A DNA stretch of 7,687 bases from Hyphomicrobiales bacterium (lineage in GTDB: Bacteria > Pseudomonadota > Alphaproteobacteria > Rhizobiales > S144-35), in the NCBI GenBank assembly GCA_015494185.1, contig WGBT01000182.1, forward strand, positions 1-7,687, read 5' to 3'. The notes beneath the pieces were generated by a model that saw only the letters and a program-made list of their open reading frames with translations, was not told the DNA's origin and did not search any database. Position numbers and translations under genes: made by a program. Below are positions 1 through 5,949 of this stretch, in pieces; the stretch's first letter is position 1, and every line of letters begins with the position of its first letter.

Positions 1-1
1 A

Positions 2-352
2 AAAATCTCGACGCCAAAAGAAAATGAAGAAAAAATATGGAAAAACGACAAAATAATCAAAGAAAATACCTATGATAACGAGGAAAATGGTTTAAATATC
101 GAAAATAAAACCTCGAATAATTCTTACCGTTATGGTATATCTTCTCAGGATGATTTAACGGTGATTCGGGGGATTGGTGAAATGCGGGCAGAATTGCTGC
201 GCGAAAAAGGGTTTCGAACCTTTGAAGCGATTGCAAACCTGACCCAGGAACAAATTGATGCTCTCAATGAAGCTTTTGGATTTGATCACCTGATCGAGCG
301 GGAGCGCTGGGTGGAACAAGCCAGGGAGCTGATTAAAAAACGCCGGCACTAA
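2..352 (+). CDS. C-terminal part of a helix-hairpin-helix domain protein (5' end outside window)
   Basis: The frame is open from the left edge to the TAA at 350-352, giving the last 116 residues of a longer protein. Residues 1-49 visible here are a hydrophilic Lys/Asn/Glu/Ser linker, and the DNA under them is very AT-rich (32 G/C in the first 120 bases). From base 149 the protein becomes a compact domain beginning DDLTVIRGIGEMRAELL, followed by GFRTFEAIANLTQEQIDAL and ending IERERWVEQARELIKK. This matches the helix-hairpin-helix tail known from several alphaproteobacterial proteins (pattern DDL..I.GIGP.....L...GI..F.QIA.L, then a R-I-x-R-x-x-W-V-x-Q-A helix), where it is appended to varied N-terminal domains. 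Such domains usually contact nucleic acid or proteins; the role here cannot be told without the N-terminus. A GTG at 161 could start a 63-residue protein, but it lies inside the domain, so a start upstream of the window is preferred. Confidence 0.8.
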   Translation, partial: KISTPKENEEKIWKNDKIIKENTYDNEENGLNIENKTSNNSYRYGISSQDDLTVIRGIGEMRAELLREKGFRTFEAIANLTQEQIDALNEAFGFDHLIERERWVEQARELIKKRRH

Positions 353-360
353 AGGGAAAT

Positions 361-391
361 CCTGTCTGTTTCCGCGTGTGAAGCAGACAGG
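361..391 (+). terminator. Hairpin after the HHH-domain gene, possible terminator
   Basis: CCTGTCTGTTTC at 361-372 pairs with GAAGCAGACAGG at 380-391 over 12 positions with one G-U wobble, leaving a 7-base loop. It starts 9 bases after the stop codon of the upstream gene. There is no proper T-run behind it (TTCTCATC), so a terminator or an mRNA 3'-end stabiliser are both possible. Confidence 0.45.
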
Positions 392-424
392 TTCTCATCG
401 TGCAGGTCGATCAAGAGATGCCGA

Positions 425-1561
425 ATGAGACGGTTAGCGCAGATGACCAAAGCCTTCTTTTTACAGATGCGCCAGCTTGGCCATCTGATGGGAAAGCTGT
501 GGGATAACGATCTGCGCCAGGAAGCAGGCGCTGAGCAACGGGCGTGTTCGGATCAGGAATTGGCCCAGCACATGGCTCCCCTTGTCGCCGTTCTTATCGG
601 TTTGTTGTTTGCGCCTGCCACAACACCCAAGCATGAAGCATGGGGTGGAGCAGGGGGGCAGGTGTCAAAGGCGCAAGAATTGAGCGCTCAAGAATTTGCC
701 GCACGGGCACAGGCGTTGCGCCAGGGTGCGCCTCGTTCTGCTATCCGCGCCATAAGCTGGGATGATGCGGCAGAGACGATTGGCGCCACCCGCTATGCCG
801 CCTTGCCCTTGGAAAAGGGGCCTGATGTGCCCGGCCCATATCTGTTACGGCGCAGTTTGCGTATACAAAATGAGACGCCGTTGCGTGCTGATCATTCAAT
901 TTATCAGTGGCGTTTGACTGAGCAGTCTCAAAGCCGGTTTCAATCGCGGCGGCGCGGTAATCCTTGGGCCAGCGACGACCGTGTGATGGTGCCGCCGGTT
1001 TATGGTGAGAGATCAAGAAGAAGTGGCAATGTTTGGGGGGGGGCGGCTGCTGTTCCAAACGATGGCTCAAACGATAAGACCTCTTCTTTGAAGGGGATTG
1101 AAAATTGGCCCCATGCGCTTGACCGCCGTCAAACCCAGCCACTGCCAGCACTGCCAAGAAGCCGCCGCCGGCCAGGTTTTGCGGCTTATGGGTTTGGTGC
1201 CAGCCGCCATGACGGCAGCTATAGTTATCCGGTTGAGCGTCAAGAGCCGTTGGGCTTGCAGGCCCCGCCAGCGGTTGAGCGTGCTGAAACGGGTGGCTTG
1301 CAATTTGGCGGCTATCCGCCACGGGATGAAGAGAAAACGACGGTGGCGCCAAGGCCGGATCATGGTTTTGGACGCCATCAGAAAGGGCGGGCGCCCTCGG
1401 CTTCTGATCGCTCTGCTCTTGAACGAACTGGACGGCAGCCTTGGTCATCTTGGCCGGCACAGTCAGCGGCACCTTATTCAGGTTTTGCAACGGTTCCCGT
1501 GCCTGCCCCTGTTCCGATGCCCTTGATGCCGCCACCACCTGAGCCGCCAAAGCCTTATTAG
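425..1561 (+). CDS. Hypothetical membrane-anchored or secreted Arg/Pro-rich protein
   Basis: This is a 378-residue protein that I do not recognise. The ATG at 425 has AAGAG at 413-417 as a plausible ribosome binding site. Residues 1-49 are polar and unusually Met/Gln-rich. Residues 51-65 (APLVAVLIGLLFAPA) are the only hydrophobic stretch and could be a membrane anchor, or a signal peptide if translation starts at Met50 (ATG at 572). The rest is low-complexity and rich in Arg, Pro, Ser and Gly, and ends in a proline-rich tail (VPVPAPVPMPLMPPPPEPPK). This suggests a disordered, possibly periplasmic or surface protein. The frame runs through nine consecutive G at 1035-1043. The opposite strand also has a long open frame (741-1550), but it is His/Gln-rich and looks like a shadow. 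No conserved catalytic motif is visible. Existence is moderately supported by length and codon choice; function is unknown. Confidence 0.6.
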   Translation: MRRLAQMTKAFFLQMRQLGHLMGKLWDNDLRQEAGAEQRACSDQELAQHMAPLVAVLIGLLFAPATTPKHEAWGGAGGQVSKAQELSAQEFAARAQALRQGAPRSAIRAISWDDAAETIGATRYAALPLEKGPDVPGPYLLRRSLRIQNETPLRADHSIYQWRLTEQSQSRFQSRRRGNPWASDDRVMVPPVYGERSRRSGNVWGGAAAVPNDGSNDKTSSLKGIENWPHALDRRQTQPLPALPRSRRRPGFAAYGFGASRHDGSYSYPVERQEPLGLQAPPAVERAETGGLQFGGYPPRDEEKTTVAPRPDHGFGRHQKGRAPSASDRSALERTGRQPWSSWPAQSAAPYSGFATVPVPAPVPMPLMPPPPEPPKPY

Positions 1562-1671
1562 GGTGGGCTTTCGTCTATCTATTGGGCGGTTTGCGTTTGG
1601 CTTTGTGCCTTCGAGTGTATCTGAAATCACGTTGCCTTCCGTAAAGTCCGTAAAGTAAGCGAGACAGGCTT

Positions 1672-1767
1672 TAGGCCCCCCACACCTTGGAGCTTATGAC
1701 GAAGCTATCGGGGGCCTACGAAATTCGGGTTCAGACCCGTAAGCTTTTGGGAGCATGCCCTTCTCCC
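1672..1767 (+). other. Structured leader upstream of the sulfur-globule-like gene
   Basis: Three consecutive hairpins can be drawn. The first has a 9-bp perfect outer stem, TAGGCCCCC (1672-1680) with GGGGGCCTA (1710-1718), enclosing a 5-bp stem AGCTT/AAGCT (1691-1695/1702-1706). The second is CGGGT-TCAG-ACCCG at 1726-1739. The third is GGGAG (1749-1753) with CTCCC (1763-1767). They end 54 bases before the ATG at 1822. A CATAAT at 1767-1772 could be a -10 box but lacks a good -35. The block could be the 5' leader of the downstream mRNA, a small RNA, or the terminator of the upstream gene. I do not recognise a known RNA family. Confidence 0.4.
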
Positions 1768-1821
1768 ATAATGCGCGATCATCACATCATCACAAGGGCA
1801 AAACATGCGAAGGAGAGAACG

Positions 1822-2241
1822 ATGAAAACTTTGATCAAAACGGCCGCTTTTGCCGGTCTTGTGGGCCTTGGCGCCATGGCGGCAACATCGGCACAGGCTT
1901 TTTGGGGCGGTCCATGGGGTGGCCCCGGCGGTTGGGCTGGTCCTGGTGGTTGGGGCGGCCCGGGTTATGGCCGTGGCTATGGTCATGGCTATGGACGTGG
2001 GCAGGGCTCTGGGAATTTCTCGATGAATTTCTCAGGGCGCGGTCACGGTCATGGCCACGGTTATGGACATGGTTACGGCGCGCCTTATAGAGGCTATTAC
2101 GGTGCCCCTTATGGCGCTCCTTACGGCTATGCTCCTGTGCCTCCAGTAGCGCCATATGGTTATGCGCCGGTTCCTCCCGTTGCCCCTTATGGCTATCGTC
2201 CACCTGTGGCGCCAGCGCCTGCGAAGCCCAAAACCAACTAA
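1822..2241 (+). CDS. Secreted Gly/Tyr/His/Pro-rich protein resembling sulfur globule proteins
   Basis: The product is 139 residues. The ATG at 1822 is preferred because AAGGAG lies at 1810-1815, six bases upstream, and a clean Sec signal peptide follows at residues 1-26, with a hydrophobic core AGLVGLGAMAA and a cleavage site SAQA|F. An in-frame TTG at 1687 would add 45 unlikely residues. The mature protein has a Gly/Trp/Pro segment (27-48), a Gly/Tyr/His segment (49-86) containing NFSMNFSG and GRGHGHGHGYGHGYG, and a Pro/Tyr repeat (87-134) with APYGYAPVPPV twice and a third partial copy. Signal peptide, composition and the NFSMNFSGRG-then-Tyr/Gly layout recall the Sgp proteins that coat sulfur globules in purple sulfur bacteria and relatives. 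Known members are periplasmic structural proteins without enzymatic activity. The His content could bind metal. The assignment rests on resemblance; a generic glycine-rich envelope protein is the alternative. It appears monocistronic. Confidence 0.7.
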   Translation: MKTLIKTAAFAGLVGLGAMAATSAQAFWGGPWGGPGGWAGPGGWGGPGYGRGYGHGYGRGQGSGNFSMNFSGRGHGHGHGYGHGYGAPYRGYYGAPYGAPYGYAPVPPVAPYGYAPVPPVAPYGYRPPVAPAPAKPKTN

Positions 2242-2277
2242 TCGCACAAGAACGTTGATCTGACGGTCAAGAGTGTT

Positions 2278-2305
2278 GGGAATGGCGCTTTTAAGTGCCG
2301 TTCCC
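2278..2305 (+). terminator. Hairpin downstream of the sulfur-globule-like gene
   Basis: GGGAATGGCGCTT (2278-2290) and AAGTGCCGTTCCC (2293-2305) pair over 13 positions, two of them G-U wobbles, around a TT turn. It begins 36 bases after the stop codon. No T-run follows, so it may stabilise the 3' end of an abundant mRNA rather than terminate by itself. Confidence 0.4.
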
Positions 2306-2377
2306 GATGGGCAGCCAAAGTATTTTTCAATAGAGACAAGATCTTCTGCCTTGCTTTCTAAAGGCATGGTCAGATCC

Positions 2378-2509
2378 GTCCTTACTTTCCATGGTGAGCT
2401 GTTTTGCATTTTCCTCAACTTTGTCAAGGGCGCCTTTGGCGCCGCGAAGCGGTTCCACCCTTGACAAAGTTGAGGAAAATGCCAGGGTCTCATCATGGAA
2501 AGTAAGGAC
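2378..2509. repeat. Long imperfect inverted repeat, possible MITE-like element or RNA hairpin
   Basis: The left arm at 2378-2430 and right arm at 2458-2509 are near-complements. There is a perfect 16-bp outer stem (2378-2393 with 2494-2509), a short non-matching internal loop, and a perfect 25-bp inner stem (2406-2430 with 2458-2482). The 27-base apex has its own dyads, GGCGCC-TTT-GGCGCC (2429-2443) and CCGC-GAA-GCGG (2442-2452). The symmetry makes both strands read nearly the same peptide (FSSTLSR...LDKVEENA), a sign of a repeat rather than a gene. No transposase is nearby, so a non-autonomous mobile repeat or a family of intergenic hairpins is the likeliest reading. Confidence 0.75.
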
Positions 2510-2744
2510 AGGTTTCGGCCAGATGGTATGCGCCCAATCGAAGACATGCGTAAGCCTGGCGCTGTCTGTGCGGTCGAAGACCAAGGGCCTTGGTAATCTT
2601 GGTCATAAGGTCGATTTAAAGGTAATAGTTCGCAAGTGATTTGAAGCTTTCCTTTCCGATAGCTCTCTTCCCGCCCAAACCGCCACAGTGCGGCAATTTA
2701 TTCTCTGGATATCCTGTGTCATCCCGGTCATTTGCGGGGCTCGT

Positions 2745-2767
2745 GATTTGCCAAACAGGGGCAAATC
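2745..2767. repeat. Short perfect hairpin upstream of the DUF4412-like gene
   Basis: GATTTGCC (2745-2752) and GGCAAATC (2760-2767) are exact reverse complements around a 7-base loop. It sits 97 bases before the ATG at 2865 and has no T-run on either side. It could be an operator-like dyad or an mRNA leader hairpin; nothing in the sequence decides between them. Confidence 0.4.
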
Positions 2768-2864
2768 TGGCTAGAGCAGTAGTAGCTTTCATGCCATTTG
2801 GAACAATGGTTGAAAATCGCGGCGCAGCGATGTTGCGGCGCTTGCAAATTTGAGGGAGCCCATC

Positions 2865-3629
2865 ATGAAGCTACGATCTGTTCTGTCTTCCCTGTTTGTG
2901 CTGTTGTCTGTAAGTCCAGCGATGGCCGAGGGCAAGAGCTTTACCGCTGATGCCATTCAGCAACCGCCTGGTCAACCAGCGCAGTCTGGCAAACTTTATA
3001 TCGGCAAGAATGGCGCACGATTTGAGTTTACCGCGCAAGGCCGCCAAATTGTTCAGATTGTAACCCGTGACGGCAAGATGAAAGTGCTGTTCCCGCAGCA
3101 GAAAAATTATATGGAAATTCAGGGCCAGCCGGGTGAGACGCCAGGCCGGCGGCCCAAAGTGCCGTGCAAGCCAGCACCCAATCTGGCCTGTACCAAAAGT
3201 GGCGGTGAGACCATCAACGGGATCAAAACCGAGCGTTGGGCCATGCAACCGCAAGGGGCGCCCAAGGCGGTGGTCATTTTCTGGGATCCCAAGCGCAGTT
3301 TTGCGATCCGTCAACTCCTGCCTGATGGCCATGTCGCAGAAATGCGCAAGACCGGTGAGGCCGATTATGAAGGCCGTAAGGTGGAAAAATGGGTGATGGT
3401 CATCAAGACAGGGGCCGGAGAGAAGCAAAATGGTGAGCTTCTGTATGATCCAGAATTGGAAATAACGGTGCGGGAGCAACACGGCAACGGCTTTTTGCGG
3501 GAGCTGAAGAATATCAAGGTTGGCGCGGTCGATGAGGCCTTGTTCAAGGTGCCTTCTGATTTCAAGAAGATGCAACTGCCGCGTGGTTCCAGACCCTTGC
3601 CGCCGCAGGGCTTGGCACCGCGTCCTTGA
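2865..3629 (+). CDS. Secreted DUF4412-like (LolA-like fold) periplasmic protein
   Basis: The product is 254 residues. The ATG at 2865 has GAGGGAG ending six bases after-spaced at 2852-2858, and it opens directly into a signal peptide (residues 1-21, MKLR then a Leu/Val core, SPAMA|E). The mature part is beta-rich: a segment on 'GKLYIGKNGARFEF' followed by 'RQIVQIVTRDGKMKVLFPQQKNYMEI' resembles the DUF4412 style of periplasmic proteins that report on an organic or lipid ligand, whose biochemical role is not established. Two cysteines (101 and 109) are the only ones and could form a disulfide. Residues 118-162 and 169-215 look like duplicated modules, each with G.K.E.W.M, then DP, then an Arg and a G..xE motif. 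The C-terminus is a Pro/Arg-rich tail. It stands alone and ends 49 bases from the convergent ispA stop. Family assignment is by resemblance only. Confidence 0.7.
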   Translation: MKLRSVLSSLFVLLSVSPAMAEGKSFTADAIQQPPGQPAQSGKLYIGKNGARFEFTAQGRQIVQIVTRDGKMKVLFPQQKNYMEIQGQPGETPGRRPKVPCKPAPNLACTKSGGETINGIKTERWAMQPQGAPKAVVIFWDPKRSFAIRQLLPDGHVAEMRKTGEADYEGRKVEKWVMVIKTGAGEKQNGELLYDPELEITVREQHGNGFLRELKNIKVGAVDEALFKVPSDFKKMQLPRGSRPLPPQGLAPRP

Positions 3630-3678
3630 CATTGTACTTTTTCTGTAACGCCGGGGGCGGTCCAGAGAAGATCGAGCC

Positions 3679-4575
3679 TCAACGCTCCCGGCGCGAGATG
3701 AAGCGGGCTGCTTCGCGTAGTGTTTCGGCGGCATCCCCAAAGGGTTTCAAGGCCTCGATGGCAGCAGCTTCCAGATCGTCGAGCAGGCGCAGGGTTTTCT
3801 CAAGGCCAATACGGGCGATTACGGTGGCCTTGCCTGCCGCCTGATCTTTGCGGGTGGCCTTGCCGACCAGTTCGGCGTCGCCCTTAAGATCAAGCAGATC
3901 ATCGGAAATCTGATAGGCCAGACCAATCGCCTGACCATATTCCCGCAAATGGCCTTCCGCCTGTTCCCCGGCATTGCCAAGAATGGGTCCTGCCGCACAG
4001 GCGAATTCCAAGAGAGCGCCGGTTTTCATGCTTTGGATGCGTTGAATGACCCCAAGCCGGGGAACTTTTTCCGCCTTCTCCTCAGCCAAATCGAGCACCT
4101 GTCCGCCGACCATGCCAGCCCAGCCCGCCGCTTGCGCCAATTCCAAGACCAGCCTGGAGCGGACCACGGCGCTGGGATGGCATTGCGGGCTGCCCAAGAC
4201 TTCAAAGGCCAGTGTTAACAGCGCATCGCCTGCCAAGATCGCCATGGCCTCGTCATAAGCCTTGTGCACCGTGGGCTGTCCGCGGCGCATGTCGTCATCA
4301 TCCATCGCCGGCAGATCGTCATGAATGAGCGAATAGCTATGCACCAGTTCCAGCGCACAGGCGGTATCTTGGGCCTGTTCGGCGGAAACTCCAAACAAGC
4401 GCGCGCTTTCCAGCACCAAAAAGGGGCGGAACCGTTTGCCGCCATTGAGCACCGCATATTGCATCGCATTGGCCAGCCGTTTGGGAGGGCCGAAATGTTC
4501 GCCGGGCGTTAGCAATTTGTGCAGCCGTGGATTGATCACCCCGGCAGCGTGTGACAGTCGGGCAGTAAAAGTCAT
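3679..4575 (-). CDS. ispA: Farnesyl diphosphate synthase (short-chain polyprenyl synthase)
   Basis: This 298-residue enzyme condenses isopentenyl diphosphate with dimethylallyl and geranyl diphosphate to give C15 farnesyl diphosphate, the cytoplasmic precursor for quinone tails, undecaprenyl phosphate and hopanoids. All family motifs are present: GGKR at 45-48, the first Asp-rich motif DDLPAMDDDD at 86-95 with RR at 97-98, GGQ at 157-159, KTG at 184-186, the second motif DDLLD at 225-229, and KDQAAGKAT at 243-251. The HSYSLIHDD context places Tyr81 five residues before the first Asp, as in E. coli-type farnesyl synthases. The start at 4575 is chosen because AAGGA stands five bases upstream on this strand and the length fits the family; an upstream in-frame start would add 55 unconserved residues. 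The usual neighbours xseB and dxs are absent, so it is a stand-alone gene, divergent from proB. Confidence 0.95.
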   Translation of the reverse strand: MTFTARLSHAAGVINPRLHKLLTPGEHFGPPKRLANAMQYAVLNGGKRFRPFLVLESARLFGVSAEQAQDTACALELVHSYSLIHDDLPAMDDDDMRRGQPTVHKAYDEAMAILAGDALLTLAFEVLGSPQCHPSAVVRSRLVLELAQAAGWAGMVGGQVLDLAEEKAEKVPRLGVIQRIQSMKTGALLEFACAAGPILGNAGEQAEGHLREYGQAIGLAYQISDDLLDLKGDAELVGKATRKDQAAGKATVIARIGLEKTLRLLDDLEAAAIEALKPFGDAAETLREAARFISRRER

Positions 4576-4615
4576 TGTTGTCCTTGTTAGATGATTTTGA
4601 TTGCATTTTGGGCTG

Positions 4616-4644
4616 GTTATGCCGTGTTGCATGCGGCTTGACAA
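4616..4644 (-). promoter_or_regulatory. Predicted sigma70-type promoter for ispA
   Basis: On the minus strand TTGTCA (4644-4639) is followed after 17 bases by CATAAC (4621-4616). Both are fair matches to -35 and -10 consensus, and the start point would fall about 35 bases before the ispA ATG. The -35 box overlaps that of the opposing proB promoter. This is a consensus match only. Confidence 0.4.
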
Positions 4645-4665
4645 GGCTTGGCGGTCACTTATGCT
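4638..4665 (+). promoter_or_regulatory. Predicted sigma70-type promoter for proBA
   Basis: TTGACA at 4638-4643 is a perfect -35 box. After 16 bases comes TATGCT at 4660-4665, a 4-of-6 match to -10. Transcription would begin near 4672, giving a proB leader of roughly 110 bases that includes the G-rich tandem tract at 4711-4763. Confidence 0.5.
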
Positions 4666-4710
4666 GCAAATCTTGGTGGGCTGATGCGGCATGAAGCGGT
4701 CCCTTTCAGA

Positions 4711-4763
4711 TGGGCGCAAGGGGCAAAGGGGAAGGGGCAAGGGGCAAGAGGCAAGAGGGCGGG
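4711..4763 (+). repeat. GGGGCAA-type tandem tract with G-quadruplex motif in the proB leader
   Basis: A purine-rich stretch is built of imperfect 7-base units such as GGGGCAA and GAGGCAA. Within it, four G4 runs at 4720-4723, 4728-4731, 4734-4737 and 4741-4744 are separated by loops of 4, 2 and 3 bases, a strong four-tetrad quadruplex pattern on the proB coding strand. Further GGG runs occur at 4712, 4757 and 4761. It ends about 20 bases before the proB ATG, so it could affect translation or transcription. The repeat unit makes copy-number variation plausible. Confidence 0.8.
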
Positions 4764-4784
4764 ATCGGATGACGGAACAGGCAA

Positions 4785-5945
4785 ATGAAACAGCAATGGC
4801 GCGCCGCCAAACGGATGGTTATCAAGCTTGGCTCATCGCTGTTGGTGGAGCCTGAAAGTCAGGCGCTGAAGACCCAATGGCTGGCCACTTTGATCGATGA
4901 TATCGCCGCCCAAGCCGAAAAGGGGCGGGAAATGGTGATCGTGTCTTCGGGCTCGGTGGCGCTTGGCCGTAAGAAGTTGGGTTTTGCCCCCGGCCGGTTG
5001 AAGCTGGAAGAGGGGCAGGCGGCCGCGGCGGTGGGGCAGATCGAGTTGGCGCGGGCCTATCAGCAATTGCTTGCAGAACGGGGCCTGAAGGCGGCTCAGG
5101 TGCTGCTCACCTTGGGGGATACCGAGGAACGGCGGCGTTATCTCAATGCCCGCAGCACCATCAATGCGCTGCTCAAGCTTGGGGTGGTGCCGGTGGTCAA
5201 TGAAAATGATACGGTGGCGACTTCCGAGCTTCGTTATGGCGACAATGATCGGCTGGCGGCTCGTGTGGCGACCATGATCAGCGCCGATATTCTGGTGCTG
5301 CTTTCAGACGTGGACGGGCTTTATACCGGGGTGCCGGGACGTGATCCCAAGGCCCGGCACATTCCCGAAGTTCGCCAGATTACGCCGGAGATTGCCGCCA
5401 TGGCCGGCGGCATTGGAACCGATTTTGGCTCAGGGGGCATGGTGACCAAGGTGGAAGCCGCCCGGATGGCCACCAGCGGCGGCACCCATATGGTGATCAC
5501 CTCAGGTCAAGTCGAACATCCGTTGCAGGCGCTTGAAGCGGGGGCGCGTTCGACTTGGTTTTATGCCGATGGTGATCCGGTCACGGCGCGCAAGCGCTGG
5601 ATTGCGGCAACCTTGCAACCGCGTGGGGTGTTGACCATCGATGAGGGGGCCGCACAAGCTTTGCTTGCCGGCAATAGTCTGTTGCCGGCAGGGATCACGG
5701 CGCTTGAGGGGGATTTCGACCGCGGCGATGCGGTGCGGATCATCGATGCGCAAGGTTGCGAGCTGGGCCGTGGTCTGGCCGCCTATGCAGCGGAAGATGC
5801 CGCCCAAATTATCGGTCACAAAAGCAGTGAAATCGAAGCCATTTTGGGCTATGCGGGACGTACGGCCATGGTTCACCGTGATGACATGGTGATCTTGGGC
5901 AAAGCCAAAACGGGCAAACGGAAAACAACAGAAACGGAATCATGA
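4785..5945 (+). CDS. proB: Glutamate 5-kinase with C-terminal PUA domain
   Basis: This 386-residue enzyme phosphorylates the gamma-carboxyl of glutamate with ATP, the first and normally proline-inhibited step of proline synthesis in the cytoplasm. The amino-acid kinase domain fills residues 10 to about 260: VIKLGSSLL (12-20), VSSGSVALG (53-61), the substrate loop NENDTVAT (139-146), GDNDRLAARVA (152-162), LLSDVDGLYTG (172-182) and GSGGMVTKVEAA (215-226). A PUA domain follows from about residue 280 (RGVLTIDEGAAQALLAGNSLLPAGI, then RGDAVRI and GRGLAAY), matching the usual two-domain bacterial enzyme. The start at 4785 gives the normal length, but its ribosome site is weak (GGA at 4774-4776). 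It is co-transcribed with proA four bases downstream. Obg and ribosomal L21/L27 genes, often upstream of proB in related bacteria, are not here. The PUA half has no obvious defect. Confidence 0.96.
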   Translation: MKQQWRAAKRMVIKLGSSLLVEPESQALKTQWLATLIDDIAAQAEKGREMVIVSSGSVALGRKKLGFAPGRLKLEEGQAAAAVGQIELARAYQQLLAERGLKAAQVLLTLGDTEERRRYLNARSTINALLKLGVVPVVNENDTVATSELRYGDNDRLAARVATMISADILVLLSDVDGLYTGVPGRDPKARHIPEVRQITPEIAAMAGGIGTDFGSGGMVTKVEAARMATSGGTHMVITSGQVEHPLQALEAGARSTWFYADGDPVTARKRWIAATLQPRGVLTIDEGAAQALLAGNSLLPAGITALEGDFDRGDAVRIIDAQGCELGRGLAAYAAEDAAQIIGHKSSEIEAILGYAGRTAMVHRDDMVILGKAKTGKRKTTETES

Positions 5946-5949
5946 CCTC

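Larger units (their letters stand above)
2242..2864. other. 623-base gene-free region with inverted repeats
   Basis: No convincing gene is visible between the sulfur-globule-like gene and the DUF4412-like gene. Short open frames exist on both strands, but they run through the long inverted repeat and lack good ribosome binding sites. The region contains a hairpin at 2278-2305, the large inverted repeat at 2378-2509, the palindrome ACCAAGGGCCTTGGT at 2580-2594, an 8-bp perfect hairpin at 2745-2767 and a close direct repeat of GCGGCGC just before the next gene. The density of dyads suggests repeat-derived or regulatory DNA rather than a decayed gene. Confidence 0.6.

Noticed and set aside
741..1550. 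Long minus-strand open frame of 269 residues opposite the 425-1561 gene
   Set aside because: His/Gln-rich shadow composition, no good ribosome site and no recognisable domain; the plus-strand frame fits better.
1726..1739. tRNA-like T-arm (CGGGTTCAGACCCG)
   Set aside because: The loop is 4 bases instead of 7 and no acceptor, D or anticodon arms can be drawn around it.
1687..1821. Upstream in-frame extension of the sulfur-globule-like gene
   Set aside because: The TTG start lies inside a stem, the added residues are unlike any signal sequence, and AAGGAG plus a clean signal peptide mark 1822.
2032..2639. Several overlapping short frames (63-171 residues) on both strands
   Set aside because: They read through the inverted repeat at 2378-2509 or antisense to the repeat-rich gene; similar peptides on both strands come from the symmetry.
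2641..2853. 70-residue plus-strand frame starting at TTG
   Set aside because: No ribosome site, no recognisable signature, and it ends on the ribosome site of the next gene.
4576..4740. N-terminal extension of ispA
   Set aside because: Adds 55 residues not found in the family and crosses the promoter region; AAGGA precedes the ATG at 4575.
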